A stretch of 64,000 nt of DNA from Comamonas endophytica (GTDB lineage Bacteria > Pseudomonadota > Gammaproteobacteria > Burkholderiales > Burkholderiaceae_C), in NCBI RefSeq assembly GCF_023634805.2, contig NZ_CP106882.1, positions 124,001 through 188,000 on the forward strand. The letters run 5' to 3'. The position numbers and the translations under genes were made by a program. Shown here one piece after another: positions 1 to 8,069 of this stretch. Under the pieces are notes generated by a model. The model was given only the letters and a program-made list of their open reading frames with translations, searched no databases and was not told the origin of the DNA. How positions within the stretch are numbered: position 1 is the first letter of the stretch; each line of letters starts with the position of its first letter.

Positions 1-816
1 CCGGCGGTCCATGCGCGCGATGATCAGCATCGAGGGGTTGGCCTTGGCAATGGTTTCCCAGCCCACGGTGGGCCATTCCTCGGCCGAAGTGACGATATTG
101 CGCAGCCCCAGCGTCTGCAGCATGTAGCCGGCCACACCCTTCTGGCCTGCCATGTACGGGTCGATGGACAGATCCGCGCTGGAGAACCACAGCGCCGCCG
201 ACATGTTCCGCAGCCTGGGCGACTGCAGCTGGGTGACGGCCTTGGCTTGGCGTTGCCGGAGTTCCTGCACCAGCGCCTGGCCGCGTGCCTCGACGTCGAA
301 TATCTGCGCCAGCTGCTGGATGCTCTTGTAGAGCGTATTGACGTCATAAGCCGCGGTGCGCGTGCCGTCGGCGCCGCTGAGGTTGTTCTTGCCCTCGCAG
401 TCCGAGGGCATGGCATAGGTGGCGATGCGCAGGTCATGGAACTGCTCGCGCGTGCCGACCACGCCCTCCTTGCCCACCATCCATTCGAACTGCGACACCA
501 CCAGCGCCGGACGCTTGCCGATCACGGCCTCGAAGCTCGGGTCGTTGTCGGCCAGGCGCGGCACCTTGTCGTCGATCGCCTTGAACTGCGGCTGCACCGC
601 GTTGAACCACAGCGAGGTGCCGGACACCCTGTCGCCGAGGCCCAGCGCATAGAGCATCTCGGTGCCGGCCTGGCCGATGGTCACGGCGGATGCGGGAGCC
701 TTGTCGAATTTCAGGGTGTGGCCGCAATTTTGCAGCTGCAGGGGGTAGTCGGTGGCGCTGGCAGCCAGCGGGGCCGCGGACAGCAGCAGGGAGAAGGCGA
801 GGCGTCGAAGCAGCAT
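1..816 (-). CDS. Periplasmic substrate-binding protein of a B12/iron-siderophore-type ABC transporter (partial, C-terminus off window)
   Basis: The reading frame runs leftward from ATG at 816 to the window edge with no stop, giving 272 codons. It opens with a typical signal peptide (MLLRRLAFSLLLSAAPLAASA). A fold typical of the BtuF/FepB periplasmic binding family follows: an early TIGQAGTEMLYALGLGDRVSG segment and a middle IGKRPALVVSQFEW segment. Family members capture cobalamin or ferric siderophores in the periplasm and deliver them to an inner-membrane ABC permease. The cobalamin riboswitch directly upstream on the same strand makes a cobinamide, cobalamin or related corrinoid the likeliest ligand. 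Permease and ATPase genes are expected beyond the left edge. Family is confident, exact substrate inferred. Confidence 0.8.
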   Translation of the reverse strand, partial: MLLRRLAFSLLLSAAPLAASATDYPLQLQNCGHTLKFDKAPASAVTIGQAGTEMLYALGLGDRVSGTSLWFNAVQPQFKAIDDKVPRLADNDPSFEAVIGKRPALVVSQFEWMVGKEGVVGTREQFHDLRIATYAMPSDCEGKNNLSGADGTRTAAYDVNTLYKSIQQLAQIFDVEARGQALVQELRQRQAKAVTQLQSPRLRNMSAALWFSSADLSIDPYMAGQKGVAGYMLQTLGLRNIVTSAEEWPTVGWETIAKANPSMLIIARMDRR

Positions 817-832
817 CCAGGGATCTTTCCAG

Positions 833-879
833 AAAAGGCGGGCGCTTCCGGAAGCCAGCCATGCACGACCCGGCCCGCC
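833..879 (-). terminator. Possible hairpin with short T-run between riboswitch and binding-protein gene
   Basis: Read leftward, GGCGGG (revcomp of 874-879) can pair with CCCGCC (revcomp of 837-842), followed by four Ts (836-833). The large loop contains an inner CTTCCGGAAG hairpin. It sits between the riboswitch and the start codon at 816, so it could be an expression platform. The T-run is short and the loop is long; low confidence. Confidence 0.25.
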
Positions 880-949
880 GCTGCTGCGGCACGCCTGGAT
901 TCCCGCCATTGGTCGCTTCCCGGACACCCCGCCGGCAGTGATCGTCTAA

Positions 950-1110
950 TCCTCGGCAGGTCTCCTGACTGGCAAGTCATCGCACGCCTGGCGCCTTCCC
1001 GAACGTGCGTTCAGTGGCTTGGTGCAGGGGCACTCGTTGCCTACAGTTGCGGGGGCAGTTCCATTTCGTGGATTCCCTCATGTGTCGGCACGGGCCGATG
1101 CATGTCCTTG
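950..1110 (-). promoter_or_regulatory. Cobalamin riboswitch upstream of the B12-type ABC binding protein
   Basis: Read on the minus strand, the conserved landmarks of the cobalamin (AdoCbl) aptamer appear in the right order. They are a GGGAATCC segment near 1078, AACTGCCCCCGCAACTGTAGG-like core around 1058-1038, the GCCACTGAA box near 1018-1010, GGGAAGGCGCCAGG near 1000-986, and GCCAGTCAGGAGACCTGCC near 973-955. This combination is diagnostic of the family. It lies about 135 bases upstream of the binding-protein start, so corrinoid binding should repress uptake gene expression. Ends are approximate. Confidence 0.88.
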
Positions 1111-1182
1111 CGGAACCGGAGGTGGGGTTAATGTAGCTGATTTGGGGGAGGTTGCTGGGGTGTTGGAGGGCAGGACGTCCAT

Positions 1183-1239
1183 CCTTCGACAGGCTCAGGA
1201 CGAACGGGGTAATACCTTTCGCCCTGAGCCTGTCGAAGG
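1183..1239. repeat. REP-like palindromic repeat, copy 1
   Basis: CCTTCGACAGGCTCAGG (1183-1199) is followed by its perfect reverse complement CCTGAGCCTGTCGAAGG (1223-1239), with ACGAACGG-type spacer sequence between. It can form a 17-bp stem. Closely related copies lie near 29.9, 33.1, 37.7-37.9 and 48.0 kb, always between genes. Confidence 0.85.
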
Positions 1240-1280
1240 GTGTCACCCCTACAGCGCCGCAAATGCCATAGAGTTCCATC

Positions 1281-1781
1281 ATGTCCCGCATCCTGCACAT
1301 CGAACCCGTCCCTACCCTCCCGCCCGTTCTCGACTTTCTCCAACAAGCCCGCTCCCAGATGTTTGCCGGACGCGCCGATATTGAAACCATCCCACCGGAT
1401 CTGCAAAGCTTCGAACAGACCTACGCCAGCGGCACCGGCCGGATGCTTGCCGCCTGTGATCCCGCGCGCCAATTGATCGGCACCATCGCCTGGCGCGCCT
1501 ATGACGGCCGCTTCGCGCAACTGGATTTCTCCCCAAAGAAGGTGGTGGAAGTGGTGCGTCTGTTCGTCGCACCCGAATACCGGCGCCAGGGCATTGCCGA
1601 TGCGCTGTTCCAGGCGCTGTGGGAGCAGGCCATTGCGCAAGGCATCGAAGTGCTATATCTGCACACCCATCCCTTCCTTCCCGGCGCCCTGGAATTCTGG
1701 CAGCGCCATGGCTTCGAGGTGATCTGCCGGGATGCGGATCCACAATGGCAGACCATCCATATGCAATGCGCGCTCCAATGA
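1281..1781 (+). CDS. GNAT-family N-acetyltransferase
   Basis: This 166-residue protein has the single-domain GNAT layout. A beta strand ending VVEVVRLFVAP (about residues 88-98) leads into the acetyl-CoA pyrophosphate loop EYRRQGIADAL (about 99-109, the R/Q-x-x-G-x-A/G pattern). A C-terminal HPFLPGALEFWQRHGFEV segment typical of the family's last helix and strand follows. It would transfer an acetyl group from acetyl-CoA to an amine of unknown identity in the cytoplasm. It starts just after a REP-like repeat and sits between two divergent cobalamin riboswitches, but lies outside both regulated transcripts, so no link to B12 is implied. The substrate cannot be read from sequence. Confidence 0.85.
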   Translation: MSRILHIEPVPTLPPVLDFLQQARSQMFAGRADIETIPPDLQSFEQTYASGTGRMLAACDPARQLIGTIAWRAYDGRFAQLDFSPKKVVEVVRLFVAPEYRRQGIADALFQALWEQAIAQGIEVLYLHTHPFLPGALEFWQRHGFEVICRDADPQWQTIHMQCALQ

Positions 1782-1811
1782 CCTGCGCGCTAGAGGTCGA
1801 AAGACGCCTCC

Positions 1812-1817
1812 TATAAT
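1812..1817 (+). promoter_or_regulatory. Putative -10 element TATAAT for the cobW operon leader
   Basis: A perfect TATAAT lies about 28 bases before the 5' end of the aptamer, the right place to start the riboswitch-containing leader. No convincing -35 hexamer is visible 16-18 bases upstream, so the call rests on the -10 and its position. Confidence 0.45.
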
Positions 1818-1839
1818 CCCCGCACCGTACAGGAGTCCC

Positions 1840-2018
1840 GCGCCGAAGTCTCGGCCGGGGTGAAACGGGAAGACCGGTGACCCCATGCATTTGCCTGGCC
1901 ATTCCGGCGCAGCCCCCGCTGCTGTAAGCCTGACAGACACAACGCAATGCCACTGGGCGCCGGCCCGGGAAGGTGCTGTGCGCTGGGTGACGGCAAGCCA
2001 GAATACCGACCTGTAGGC
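1840..2018 (+). promoter_or_regulatory. Cobalamin riboswitch upstream of cobW-cobN-chlI/D
   Basis: Conserved aptamer landmarks occur in order: GGTGAAACGGGAA (about 1858-1870) with GACCGGTGA just after, GGCGCAGCCCCCGCTGCTGTAAGCCTGA-type core (about 1906-1932, split here only for description), the B12-box GCCACTGGG near 1949-1957, CCCGGGAAGGTGCTG near 1964-1977, and AGCCAGAATACCGACCTG at about 1996-2013. The aptamer ends about 115 bases before cobW. GC-rich inverted sequence between 2018 and 2100 may form the expression platform. Cobalamin should shut down this cobalt-chelation operon. Confidence 0.92.
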
Positions 2019-2134
2019 TTTCAGCCGTTGCCCCGGGGTGTGGGCGGCCTGCTCATGTCCCGTGGCCGCCTCCCGCCCGCGGGCGCCTGGCATGCCGTCC
2101 CCGTCCCTGGTGCGCTTTACTACCAGGAGACCCC

Positions 2135-3193
2135 ATGACCCCATCCGCCAAGATTCCCGCCACCATCGTCACCGGCTTCCTGGGCAGCGGCAAGACCACG
2201 CTGCTGCGCCATATCCTCGAGAACGCGGGCGGGCGCCGCATCGCCGTCATCGTCAATGAATTCGGCGAGCTGGGCATCGATGGCGACATCCTGCGCAGCT
2301 GCGGCATCGGCTGCGACGACAACGGCGAGGAGCTGCCGGGTCAGCTCTATGAACTGGCCAACGGCTGCATGTGCTGCACGGTGCAGGAGGAGTTCTATCC
2401 GGTCATGCGCGAGCTGATCGCGCGGCGCGCGGATATAGACCATATCCTGATCGAGACCAGCGGCCTGGCGCTGCCCAAGCCGCTGGTGCAGGCCTTCAAC
2501 TGGCCGGAGATCAAGAACGCCTGCACGGTGGATGCCGTGATCACCGTCGTCGACGTGCCCGCCACCGCTGCCGGCCAGTTCGCCGCCAACCCTGCCGCCG
2601 TCGATGCCCAGCGCCGCCAGGACCCGAATCTGGACCACGAATCGCCGCTGCACGAACTCTTCGAAGACCAGCTGATGTCGGCCGATCTGGTGGTGCTGAG
2701 CAAGCTCGATCTGGCTAACGCCGAGGACCGCGCCAAGGTCGAGGCCATCGTGCGCGAGGAAGTGCCGGCGCAGGTGAAGATCGTCGCCGCGGACCAGGGC
2801 CGCATCGATCTGGGCGTGGTGCTGGGATTGTCCAGCGCCTCGGAGGAGACCATCCACGAGCGCCAGGGCCACCATGGCCATGACGAGGAGGACCATGACC
2901 ACGATGATTTCGACTCCATCGTCGTGAAGCTGCCCGAGGTCGAGCGCGATGGGCTGCTGGCCGCGCTCGAACGCATCGTGTCGGAGCACCAGGTGTACCG
3001 CGTGAAGGGCTTCGTTGCGGTTCCGGGCAAACCGATGCGCCTGGTGGTGCATGGCGTGGGTACGCGCTTCGACAGCTATTTCGACCGCCGCTGGGCCGCG
3101 GGCGAGACGCCGCAGACGCATCTGGTGCTGATCGGCCATGATCTCGACGAGGCCGGCATCCGTGCCGAGCTCGCCTCCCTGGGAGCGCGCTGA
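2135..3193 (+). CDS. cobW: CobW-family cobalt/zinc-type GTPase metallochaperone
   Basis: This 352-residue protein belongs to the COG0523 GTPases. It has a Walker A GFLGSGKT at residues 14-21, the family-defining metal-binding GCMCC at 77-81, and a histidine/aspartate-rich stretch at about 238-256 (HERQGHHGHDEEDHDHDD). A CobW C-terminal domain follows. CobW proteins are thought to deliver cobalt for aerobic cobalamin synthesis. The gene lies behind a cobalamin riboswitch, has a clear AGGAG ribosome-binding site, and its stop overlaps the cobN start by one base, so translation is likely coupled. The context argues for cobalt rather than zinc delivery. The His-rich segment is a plausible metal reservoir. 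Confidence 0.92.
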   Translation: MTPSAKIPATIVTGFLGSGKTTLLRHILENAGGRRIAVIVNEFGELGIDGDILRSCGIGCDDNGEELPGQLYELANGCMCCTVQEEFYPVMRELIARRADIDHILIETSGLALPKPLVQAFNWPEIKNACTVDAVITVVDVPATAAGQFAANPAAVDAQRRQDPNLDHESPLHELFEDQLMSADLVVLSKLDLANAEDRAKVEAIVREEVPAQVKIVAADQGRIDLGVVLGLSSASEETIHERQGHHGHDEEDHDHDDFDSIVVKLPEVERDGLLAALERIVSEHQVYRVKGFVAVPGKPMRLVVHGVGTRFDSYFDRRWAAGETPQTHLVLIGHDLDEAGIRAELASLGAR

Positions 3194-6100
3194 TGCATCT
3201 GCTTGCCGTCCAGCCCGGGGGCTTCGTCGATGACGAGGCCTTTGTTTCCAGCCTGGGCCAGACGCCGGCGCAGGTGGTGGTGCTGAGCGCGGCCGACACC
3301 ACGCTGGCGCTGCTGGCCGAGGCCTGCGCCCAGCTGCGCGCCGGGGTGGATGGTGAGCGGTTGCCCACGCTGCGCCTGGCCAATCTGATGCACCTGCGCC
3401 AGCCGGCCTCCGTCGATCTGTATGTGGACGAGGTGCTGCAGCATGCGCGCGTGATCGTCATCGACCATCTCGGCGGCGAGAGCTACTGGCCCTATGGCAC
3501 CGAGCGCATCCGCGAGATTTGCCGCCTCAAGGGCATCACGCTGGTGATGTTCTCGGGCGATACCACCGAGGACCTGAATCTGCTGCAAAAGAGCACCGCC
3601 CAGGTGGAGCAGTGCCGCGCCCTGTGGCGCTATCTGCGCGAGGGCGGCATAGCCAATGCGCGCGAGATGCTGCGCTATCTGTGGCAGGCCTTCCTGGGCG
3701 GAACGCAGCCGGCGCTGCCGCCGCGCCCGCTGCCTTCGGTGGCCGTGTACCACCCGGCGCACGATGCCGCCACGGCCGAGGACTGGCAGCAGCCCGGCCC
3801 GCTGCAATGGCTGCCCGGCGCCCCCGTGGTGCTGATCGCGTTCTACCGCGCGCATCTGCAGTCGGGCAACACCCAGGTGTTCGAGGCGCTGAGCCGCGAA
3901 CTGCTGGCGCGCGGCATGAACCCGCTGCCGCTGGCGCTGCTGTCGCTGAAAGACGCGGCCAGCATGGCGATGCTGCACCAGCTGTGCGCCGAGCGTCATG
4001 TGGCGTTGATCCTCAACACCACCTCGTTTTCGCAGTCGTCCCTGGAGACACCGGGCGACCACGCGCTGGCGGGCGATATCCCGGTGCTGCAGGTCATCAT
4101 GTCCGGCGCCAACGAGCAAAGCTGGCTCGACGACGCGCACGGCCTGCAGCCGCGCGACATCGCCATGCATGTGGCCATGCCCGAGGTCGACGGCCGCATC
4201 ATCACGCGTGCCATCAGCTTCAAGGGCCGCGCGCACCGCAGCGAACTCACGCAGTCCGACGTCGTGCAATACCAGCCGCATGCCGAGCGCCTGGCCTTCG
4301 TCGTGGAGCTGGCGCAGCGCTGGTGCCGGCTGCGCAGCAAGGCCAATGGCGACAAGCGTCTGGCGCTGATCCTCGCCAACTATCCCACCAAGGAAGGCCG
4401 GCTGGGCAATGGCGTGGGGCTGGATACGCCGGCATCGGTCATCCACATACTTCAAGCCTTGCAGCAGCAAGGCTATGCCATCGATGCGCTGCCCGCCGAT
4501 GGCGACGCGCTGATGGCGCTCCTGCAGCAGGGCATCACCAACGATCCGGATTCGTGGGCCGTGCGGCCTGCGCAGCAGAGCCTGGCGCTGCAGAGCTATC
4601 AGGCGTTCTTCGCCAGCCTGCCCGAATCCAACCGCGAGGCGGTGCTGCAGCGCTGGGGCGCGCCGGAGGCCGATCCGATGGTGCGAGATGGGCGCTTCAT
4701 GATCGCCGGGCTGCGCTGCGGCCAGGTGTTCGTGGGCATCCAGCCGGCGCGCGGCTACCAGCTCGATCCCGCCGCCAGCTACCACGACCCCGACCTGGTG
4801 CCGCCGCATTACTACCTGGCCTTCTACCACTGGCTGCGCAGCCACTGGAACGCCGATGCGATAGTGCATGTGGGCAAGCATGGCAACCTCGAATGGCTGC
4901 CGGGCAAGAGCGTGGCGCTGTCAAATACCTGCTGGCCCGATCTGGTGTTCGGGCCCATGCCGCATCTCTATCCCTTCATCGTCAACGATCCCGGCGAAGG
5001 CACGCAGGCCAAGCGCCGCGCGCAGGCGGTGATCGTGGACCATCTGATGCCGCCGCTCACGCGCGCCGAAAGCTATGGCCCGACGCGCGATCTCGAACGC
5101 ATGGTGGACGAATACTACGAGGCCATCACCATGGACGGCCGGCGCGCGCAGCTGCTGCGCCGCGAGATTCTTGCCCATATCGTGAAGCATGACCTGCACC
5201 AGGATCTGGGCATGGCCGCGCCGCGCGGCGCCGAGGAGGAGCAGCTGCTGCTCAACAGGACCGACGCCTATCTGTGCGAGCTCAAGGAAAGCCAGATCCG
5301 CGACGGGCTGCATGTGTTCGGCCAATCGCCCACGGGGCGGCTGGCACGCGACACGCTGCTGGCGCTGGCGCGGCACCCGGTGGGCAATGGCCAGGGCGCC
5401 AACGGCAGCCTGGTGCAGGCCATGGCGCGGGACCTGCAGCTGGGCAAGGATTTCAACCCGCTGGATGCAGCGTGGGAAGCGCCCTGGAACGGGCCGCGCC
5501 CCGAAGTGCTGGCGCAGATCGATGCCCAGCCCTGGCGCCATACGGGCGATACGCGCGAGCGCCTGGAACTGCTGGCGCTGGACTGGCTGGAGCGTGCGCT
5601 GGACGAGATCAGGGCGGCCCATTGCGGCATGGCAGATACCCTGCAGGTCCTCGAGCGCGTGCAGCAGGACCTGCGCCCGCGCCTCGAGGACTGCGGCCCG
5701 CAGGAAATCCTGCAGCTCAGCCGCGGGCTGGAAGGCCGCTTCGTTCCCGCCGGCCCGAGCGGCGCGCCCACGCGCGGGCGCCCCGATGTGCTGCCCACCG
5801 GACGCAATTTCTTTTCCATCGACACGCGCGCCGTGCCCACGCCCACCAGCTGGACGCTGGGGCTGCAGTCGGCGCAGTTGCTGGTCGAGAAATACACGCA
5901 GGAGCATGGCGACTACCCGCGCACGCTGGGCCTGTCGGTCTGGGGCACGGCCACCATGCGCACCGGCGGCGACGATATCGCGCAGGCCTTTGCACTGCTG
6001 GGCGTGCGCCCGAAGTGGGCCGACGGCAGCTGGCGCGTGGTGGATTTCGAGGTGCTGCCGATGGCGGTGCTGGGCCGCCCGCGCGTCGATGTGACGCTGC

Positions 6101-7005
6101 GCGTGTCGGGCTTCTTCCGCGATGCCTTCACCAATGTGATCCGGCTGTTCGACGCCGCGGTGCAGAAGGTGGCGGATCTCGAAGAGGAAGACGAAGACAT
6201 CAACCCGATCCGGGCACGCGTGCTGCAGGAAGCCGCGCTGCTGCAAAGCCAAGGCATGCAGGCCAAGGAGGCGCGCCACCAGGCCGGACTGCGCGTGTTC
6301 GGCGCCAAGCCCGGCAGCTATGGCGCGGGCCTGCAGGGCCTGATGGAAGGCGGCAACTGGCAGACCGACGAGGATCTGGCCACGGCCTACCGCAACTGGG
6401 GCGCCTATGCCTATGGCCAGCAGGACGACGGCACGCCGCTGCCGGACACCTTCGTTCGCCGTCTCGGCGCGATGCAGCTGGTCGTGCAGAACCAGGACAA
6501 TCGCGAGCACGACCTGCTGGATTCGGACGACTACTACCAGTTCCAGGGCGGCATGGCGGCAGCCGTGCGCCACTTCGGCGGCCAGCAGCCCGATCTCTAC
6601 TTTGGCGACCACAGCAACCCGCAGGCGCCGCGCATGCGCACGCTGCAGGAGGAAATCAGCCGCGTGGTGCGCGCGCGCGTCACCAACCCGAAGTGGATCG
6701 ACGGCATCAAGCGCCATGGCTACAAGGGTGCGGCGGAAGTCGCGGCCACGGTGGACTATCTTTTTGCCTTCGATGCGACGGCACGCGTGGTGCGCGACGA
6801 CCAGTACGCACGCGTGACCGATGCCTTCGTGGCCGATGCCGCCACGCGCGACTTCCTGACGCAGCACAATCCCGCCGCCTTCCACGGCATCTGCGAACGG
6901 CTGCTCGAAGCCATCCAGCGTGGGCTGTGGCAGGACGGCAGCAGCCATCAGGCGCTGCTGGAAGAGCAGCTGCTGCAGGCCGAACAATTTCTGGAGAACC
7001 GATGA
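3193..7005 (+). CDS. cobN: Cobaltochelatase large subunit CobN
   Basis: At 1270 residues this matches the size of CobN/ChlH-type large chelatase subunits. It is the subunit that binds hydrogenobyrinic acid a,c-diamide and inserts Co2+ in the aerobic B12 pathway, powered by an AAA+/VWA partner complex. Recognisable segments include IVHVGKHGNLEWLPGKSVAL (about residues 557-576) and the FFRDAFTNVIRLFDAAV region (about 972-988), both characteristic of CobN. It overlaps cobW by one base and the next gene by four (ATGA), so all are co-translated. The downstream partners are of the ChlI/ChlD type rather than CobS/CobT. Confidence 0.95.
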   Translation: MHLLAVQPGGFVDDEAFVSSLGQTPAQVVVLSAADTTLALLAEACAQLRAGVDGERLPTLRLANLMHLRQPASVDLYVDEVLQHARVIVIDHLGGESYWPYGTERIREICRLKGITLVMFSGDTTEDLNLLQKSTAQVEQCRALWRYLREGGIANAREMLRYLWQAFLGGTQPALPPRPLPSVAVYHPAHDAATAEDWQQPGPLQWLPGAPVVLIAFYRAHLQSGNTQVFEALSRELLARGMNPLPLALLSLKDAASMAMLHQLCAERHVALILNTTSFSQSSLETPGDHALAGDIPVLQVIMSGANEQSWLDDAHGLQPRDIAMHVAMPEVDGRIITRAISFKGRAHRSELTQSDVVQYQPHAERLAFVVELAQRWCRLRSKANGDKRLALILANYPTKEGRLGNGVGLDTPASVIHILQALQQQGYAIDALPADGDALMALLQQGITNDPDSWAVRPAQQSLALQSYQAFFASLPESNREAVLQRWGAPEADPMVRDGRFMIAGLRCGQVFVGIQPARGYQLDPAASYHDPDLVPPHYYLAFYHWLRSHWNADAIVHVGKHGNLEWLPGKSVALSNTCWPDLVFGPMPHLYPFIVNDPGEGTQAKRRAQAVIVDHLMPPLTRAESYGPTRDLERMVDEYYEAITMDGRRAQLLRREILAHIVKHDLHQDLGMAAPRGAEEEQLLLNRTDAYLCELKESQIRDGLHVFGQSPTGRLARDTLLALARHPVGNGQGANGSLVQAMARDLQLGKDFNPLDAAWEAPWNGPRPEVLAQIDAQPWRHTGDTRERLELLALDWLERALDEIRAAHCGMADTLQVLERVQQDLRPRLEDCGPQEILQLSRGLEGRFVPAGPSGAPTRGRPDVLPTGRNFFSIDTRAVPTPTSWTLGLQSAQLLVEKYTQEHGDYPRTLGLSVWGTATMRTGGDDIAQAFALLGVRPKWADGSWRVVDFEVLPMAVLGRPRVDVTLRVSGFFRDAFTNVIRLFDAAVQKVADLEEEDEDINPIRARVLQEAALLQSQGMQAKEARHQAGLRVFGAKPGSYGAGLQGLMEGGNWQTDEDLATAYRNWGAYAYGQQDDGTPLPDTFVRRLGAMQLVVQNQDNREHDLLDSDDYYQFQGGMAAAVRHFGGQQPDLYFGDHSNPQAPRMRTLQEEISRVVRARVTNPKWIDGIKRHGYKGAAEVAATVDYLFAFDATARVVRDDQYARVTDAFVADAATRDFLTQHNPAAFHGICERLLEAIQRGLWQDGSSHQALLEEQLLQAEQFLENR

Positions 7006-8030
7006 GCTTCCCTTTCAGCGCCCTTCAAGGCCAGCAGCAGTTGCAGACCGCGCTGCTGCTGGTGGCGGTCGATCCGCTGCTGGGCGGCGTGCTGGTCGAG
7101 GGCCCGCGCGGCACCGCCAAGTCCACCAGCGCGCGCGCCCTTGCCGAGCTGCTGCCGGCGGGCCGCTTCGTCAACCTGCCGCTGGGCGCCACCGAGGAGC
7201 AGCTGGTGGGCTCGCTGGATCTGGAGGCCGCGCTGCAAAGCTCCGCCGTGCAGTTCCGCCCCGGGCTGCTGGCGCAGGCGCACCAGGGCATTCTCTATGT
7301 CGATGAAGTCAATCTGCTGGCCGACGGGCTGGTCGATCTGCTGCTCGATGTCAGCGCCAGCGGCATCAACCGCATCGAGCGCGATGGCGTGTCGCACCAG
7401 CACCCGGCGCGCATCGCATTGATCGGCACCATGAACCCCGAGGAAGGCCAGCTGCGGCCGCAGTTGCTCGACCGCTTCGGGCTGTTCGTGCAATTGGCCA
7501 ATGTGCCCGATGTCGCCACGCGCAAGGCCATCGTCAAGGCGCGCATGGCCTTCGATGCCGACCCCGAAGGCTTTGCCGCGCAGCATGCTGGCGCACAGCA
7601 GGCGCTGGCCCGGCGTGTGGCCACGGCCCGGGAGATCGTGGCATCGCTGGACTGGTCCGATGCCGTGCACGAGCATGTGGCGCAGCTGTGCCAGCAGGCC
7701 GGTGTCGAAGGCGTGCGCGCCGATCTGGTGATGCTGCGCGCGGCGCGGGCGCATGCGGCATTGGCCGGGCGCGATGAGGTGCTGGTTTCCGATGTCGATG
7801 CAGTGGCCGAACTGGCGCTGGCGCACCGGCGCAGCCAGGAAGCCGGCGCGGGCTCGCCACCGTCCGGCGCACCCGAGCAGACACCGCCGCCTGCACAGCG
7901 GCTCGATGACACCCCAGCCCCAGGCGTGGGCGAAAGCCAGCAGCAGAACTGGGGCGCGATGCCCCCACCCCAGGCCACCGCCCTGCGCGCGGTCAAACCC
8001 CTGAAGGCGCTTGCGCCAAAAAAAGCCTGA
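7002..8030 (+). CDS. AAA+ ATPase subunit of the metal chelatase (ChlI-like; zero-frame product of a frameshift gene)
   Basis: The zero-frame product is 342 residues. It has Walker A GPRGTAKST (34-42), Walker B ILYVDEVNLL with D101/E102, and a sensor segment GTMNPEEGQLRPQLLDRF, the pattern of magnesium-chelatase ChlI/ChlD N-domains. The AAA+ module energises metal insertion by CobN. From about residue 285 it turns into a proline-rich linker (SPPSGAPEQTPPPAQ), which is typical of the medium subunit ChlD rather than of ChlI. It ends at TGA 8028-8030 immediately after a run of seven As. The start overlaps the cobN stop (ATGA). The VWA half of ChlD continues in the -1 frame, so this is probably the small subunit made when no frameshift occurs. 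Confidence 0.88.
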   Translation: MSFPFSALQGQQQLQTALLLVAVDPLLGGVLVEGPRGTAKSTSARALAELLPAGRFVNLPLGATEEQLVGSLDLEAALQSSAVQFRPGLLAQAHQGILYVDEVNLLADGLVDLLLDVSASGINRIERDGVSHQHPARIALIGTMNPEEGQLRPQLLDRFGLFVQLANVPDVATRKAIVKARMAFDADPEGFAAQHAGAQQALARRVATAREIVASLDWSDAVHEHVAQLCQQAGVEGVRADLVMLRAARAHAALAGRDEVLVSDVDAVAELALAHRRSQEAGAGSPPSGAPEQTPPPAQRLDDTPAPGVGESQQQNWGAMPPPQATALRAVKPLKALAPKKA

Positions 8031-8069
8031 CGCGCCCTGCGCTGGCCGGTCAGGCCAAGGCAGGGCGCG
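8018..8069 (+). other. Predicted -1 programmed ribosomal frameshift signal
   Basis: Seven As (8018-8024) form an A_AAA_AAA slippery heptamer in the AAA+ gene frame. A six-base spacer (GCCTGA, which contains the zero-frame stop) follows. Then comes a stem-loop: CGCGCCCTGC (8031-8040) pairs perfectly with GCAGGGCGCG (8060-8069), and after a 2x2 internal loop TGGCC (8043-8047) pairs with GGCCA (8053-8057) around a GGTCA loop. Slippery site, spacer length and stable hairpin are the three hallmarks of bacterial -1 frameshifting. The shift fuses the AAA+ ORF to the VWA ORF, giving a product of about 562 residues. Transcriptional slippage on the A-run is an alternative route to the same fusion. Confidence 0.8.

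Noticed and set aside
3076..4881. Long ORFs opposite or overlapping cobN and other large genes (for example 601 aa and 688 aa minus-strand frames)
   Set aside because: Arginine/histidine/alanine-rich shadows expected in GC-rich coding DNA; no family features.
8018..8069. Leftward intrinsic terminator (hairpin followed by T7 on the minus strand)
   Set aside because: The only leftward gene upstream is the Bug gene ending at 8676, over 600 bases away; the T-run is separated from the stem by six bases. The fit to a frameshift signal on the plus strand is much better.
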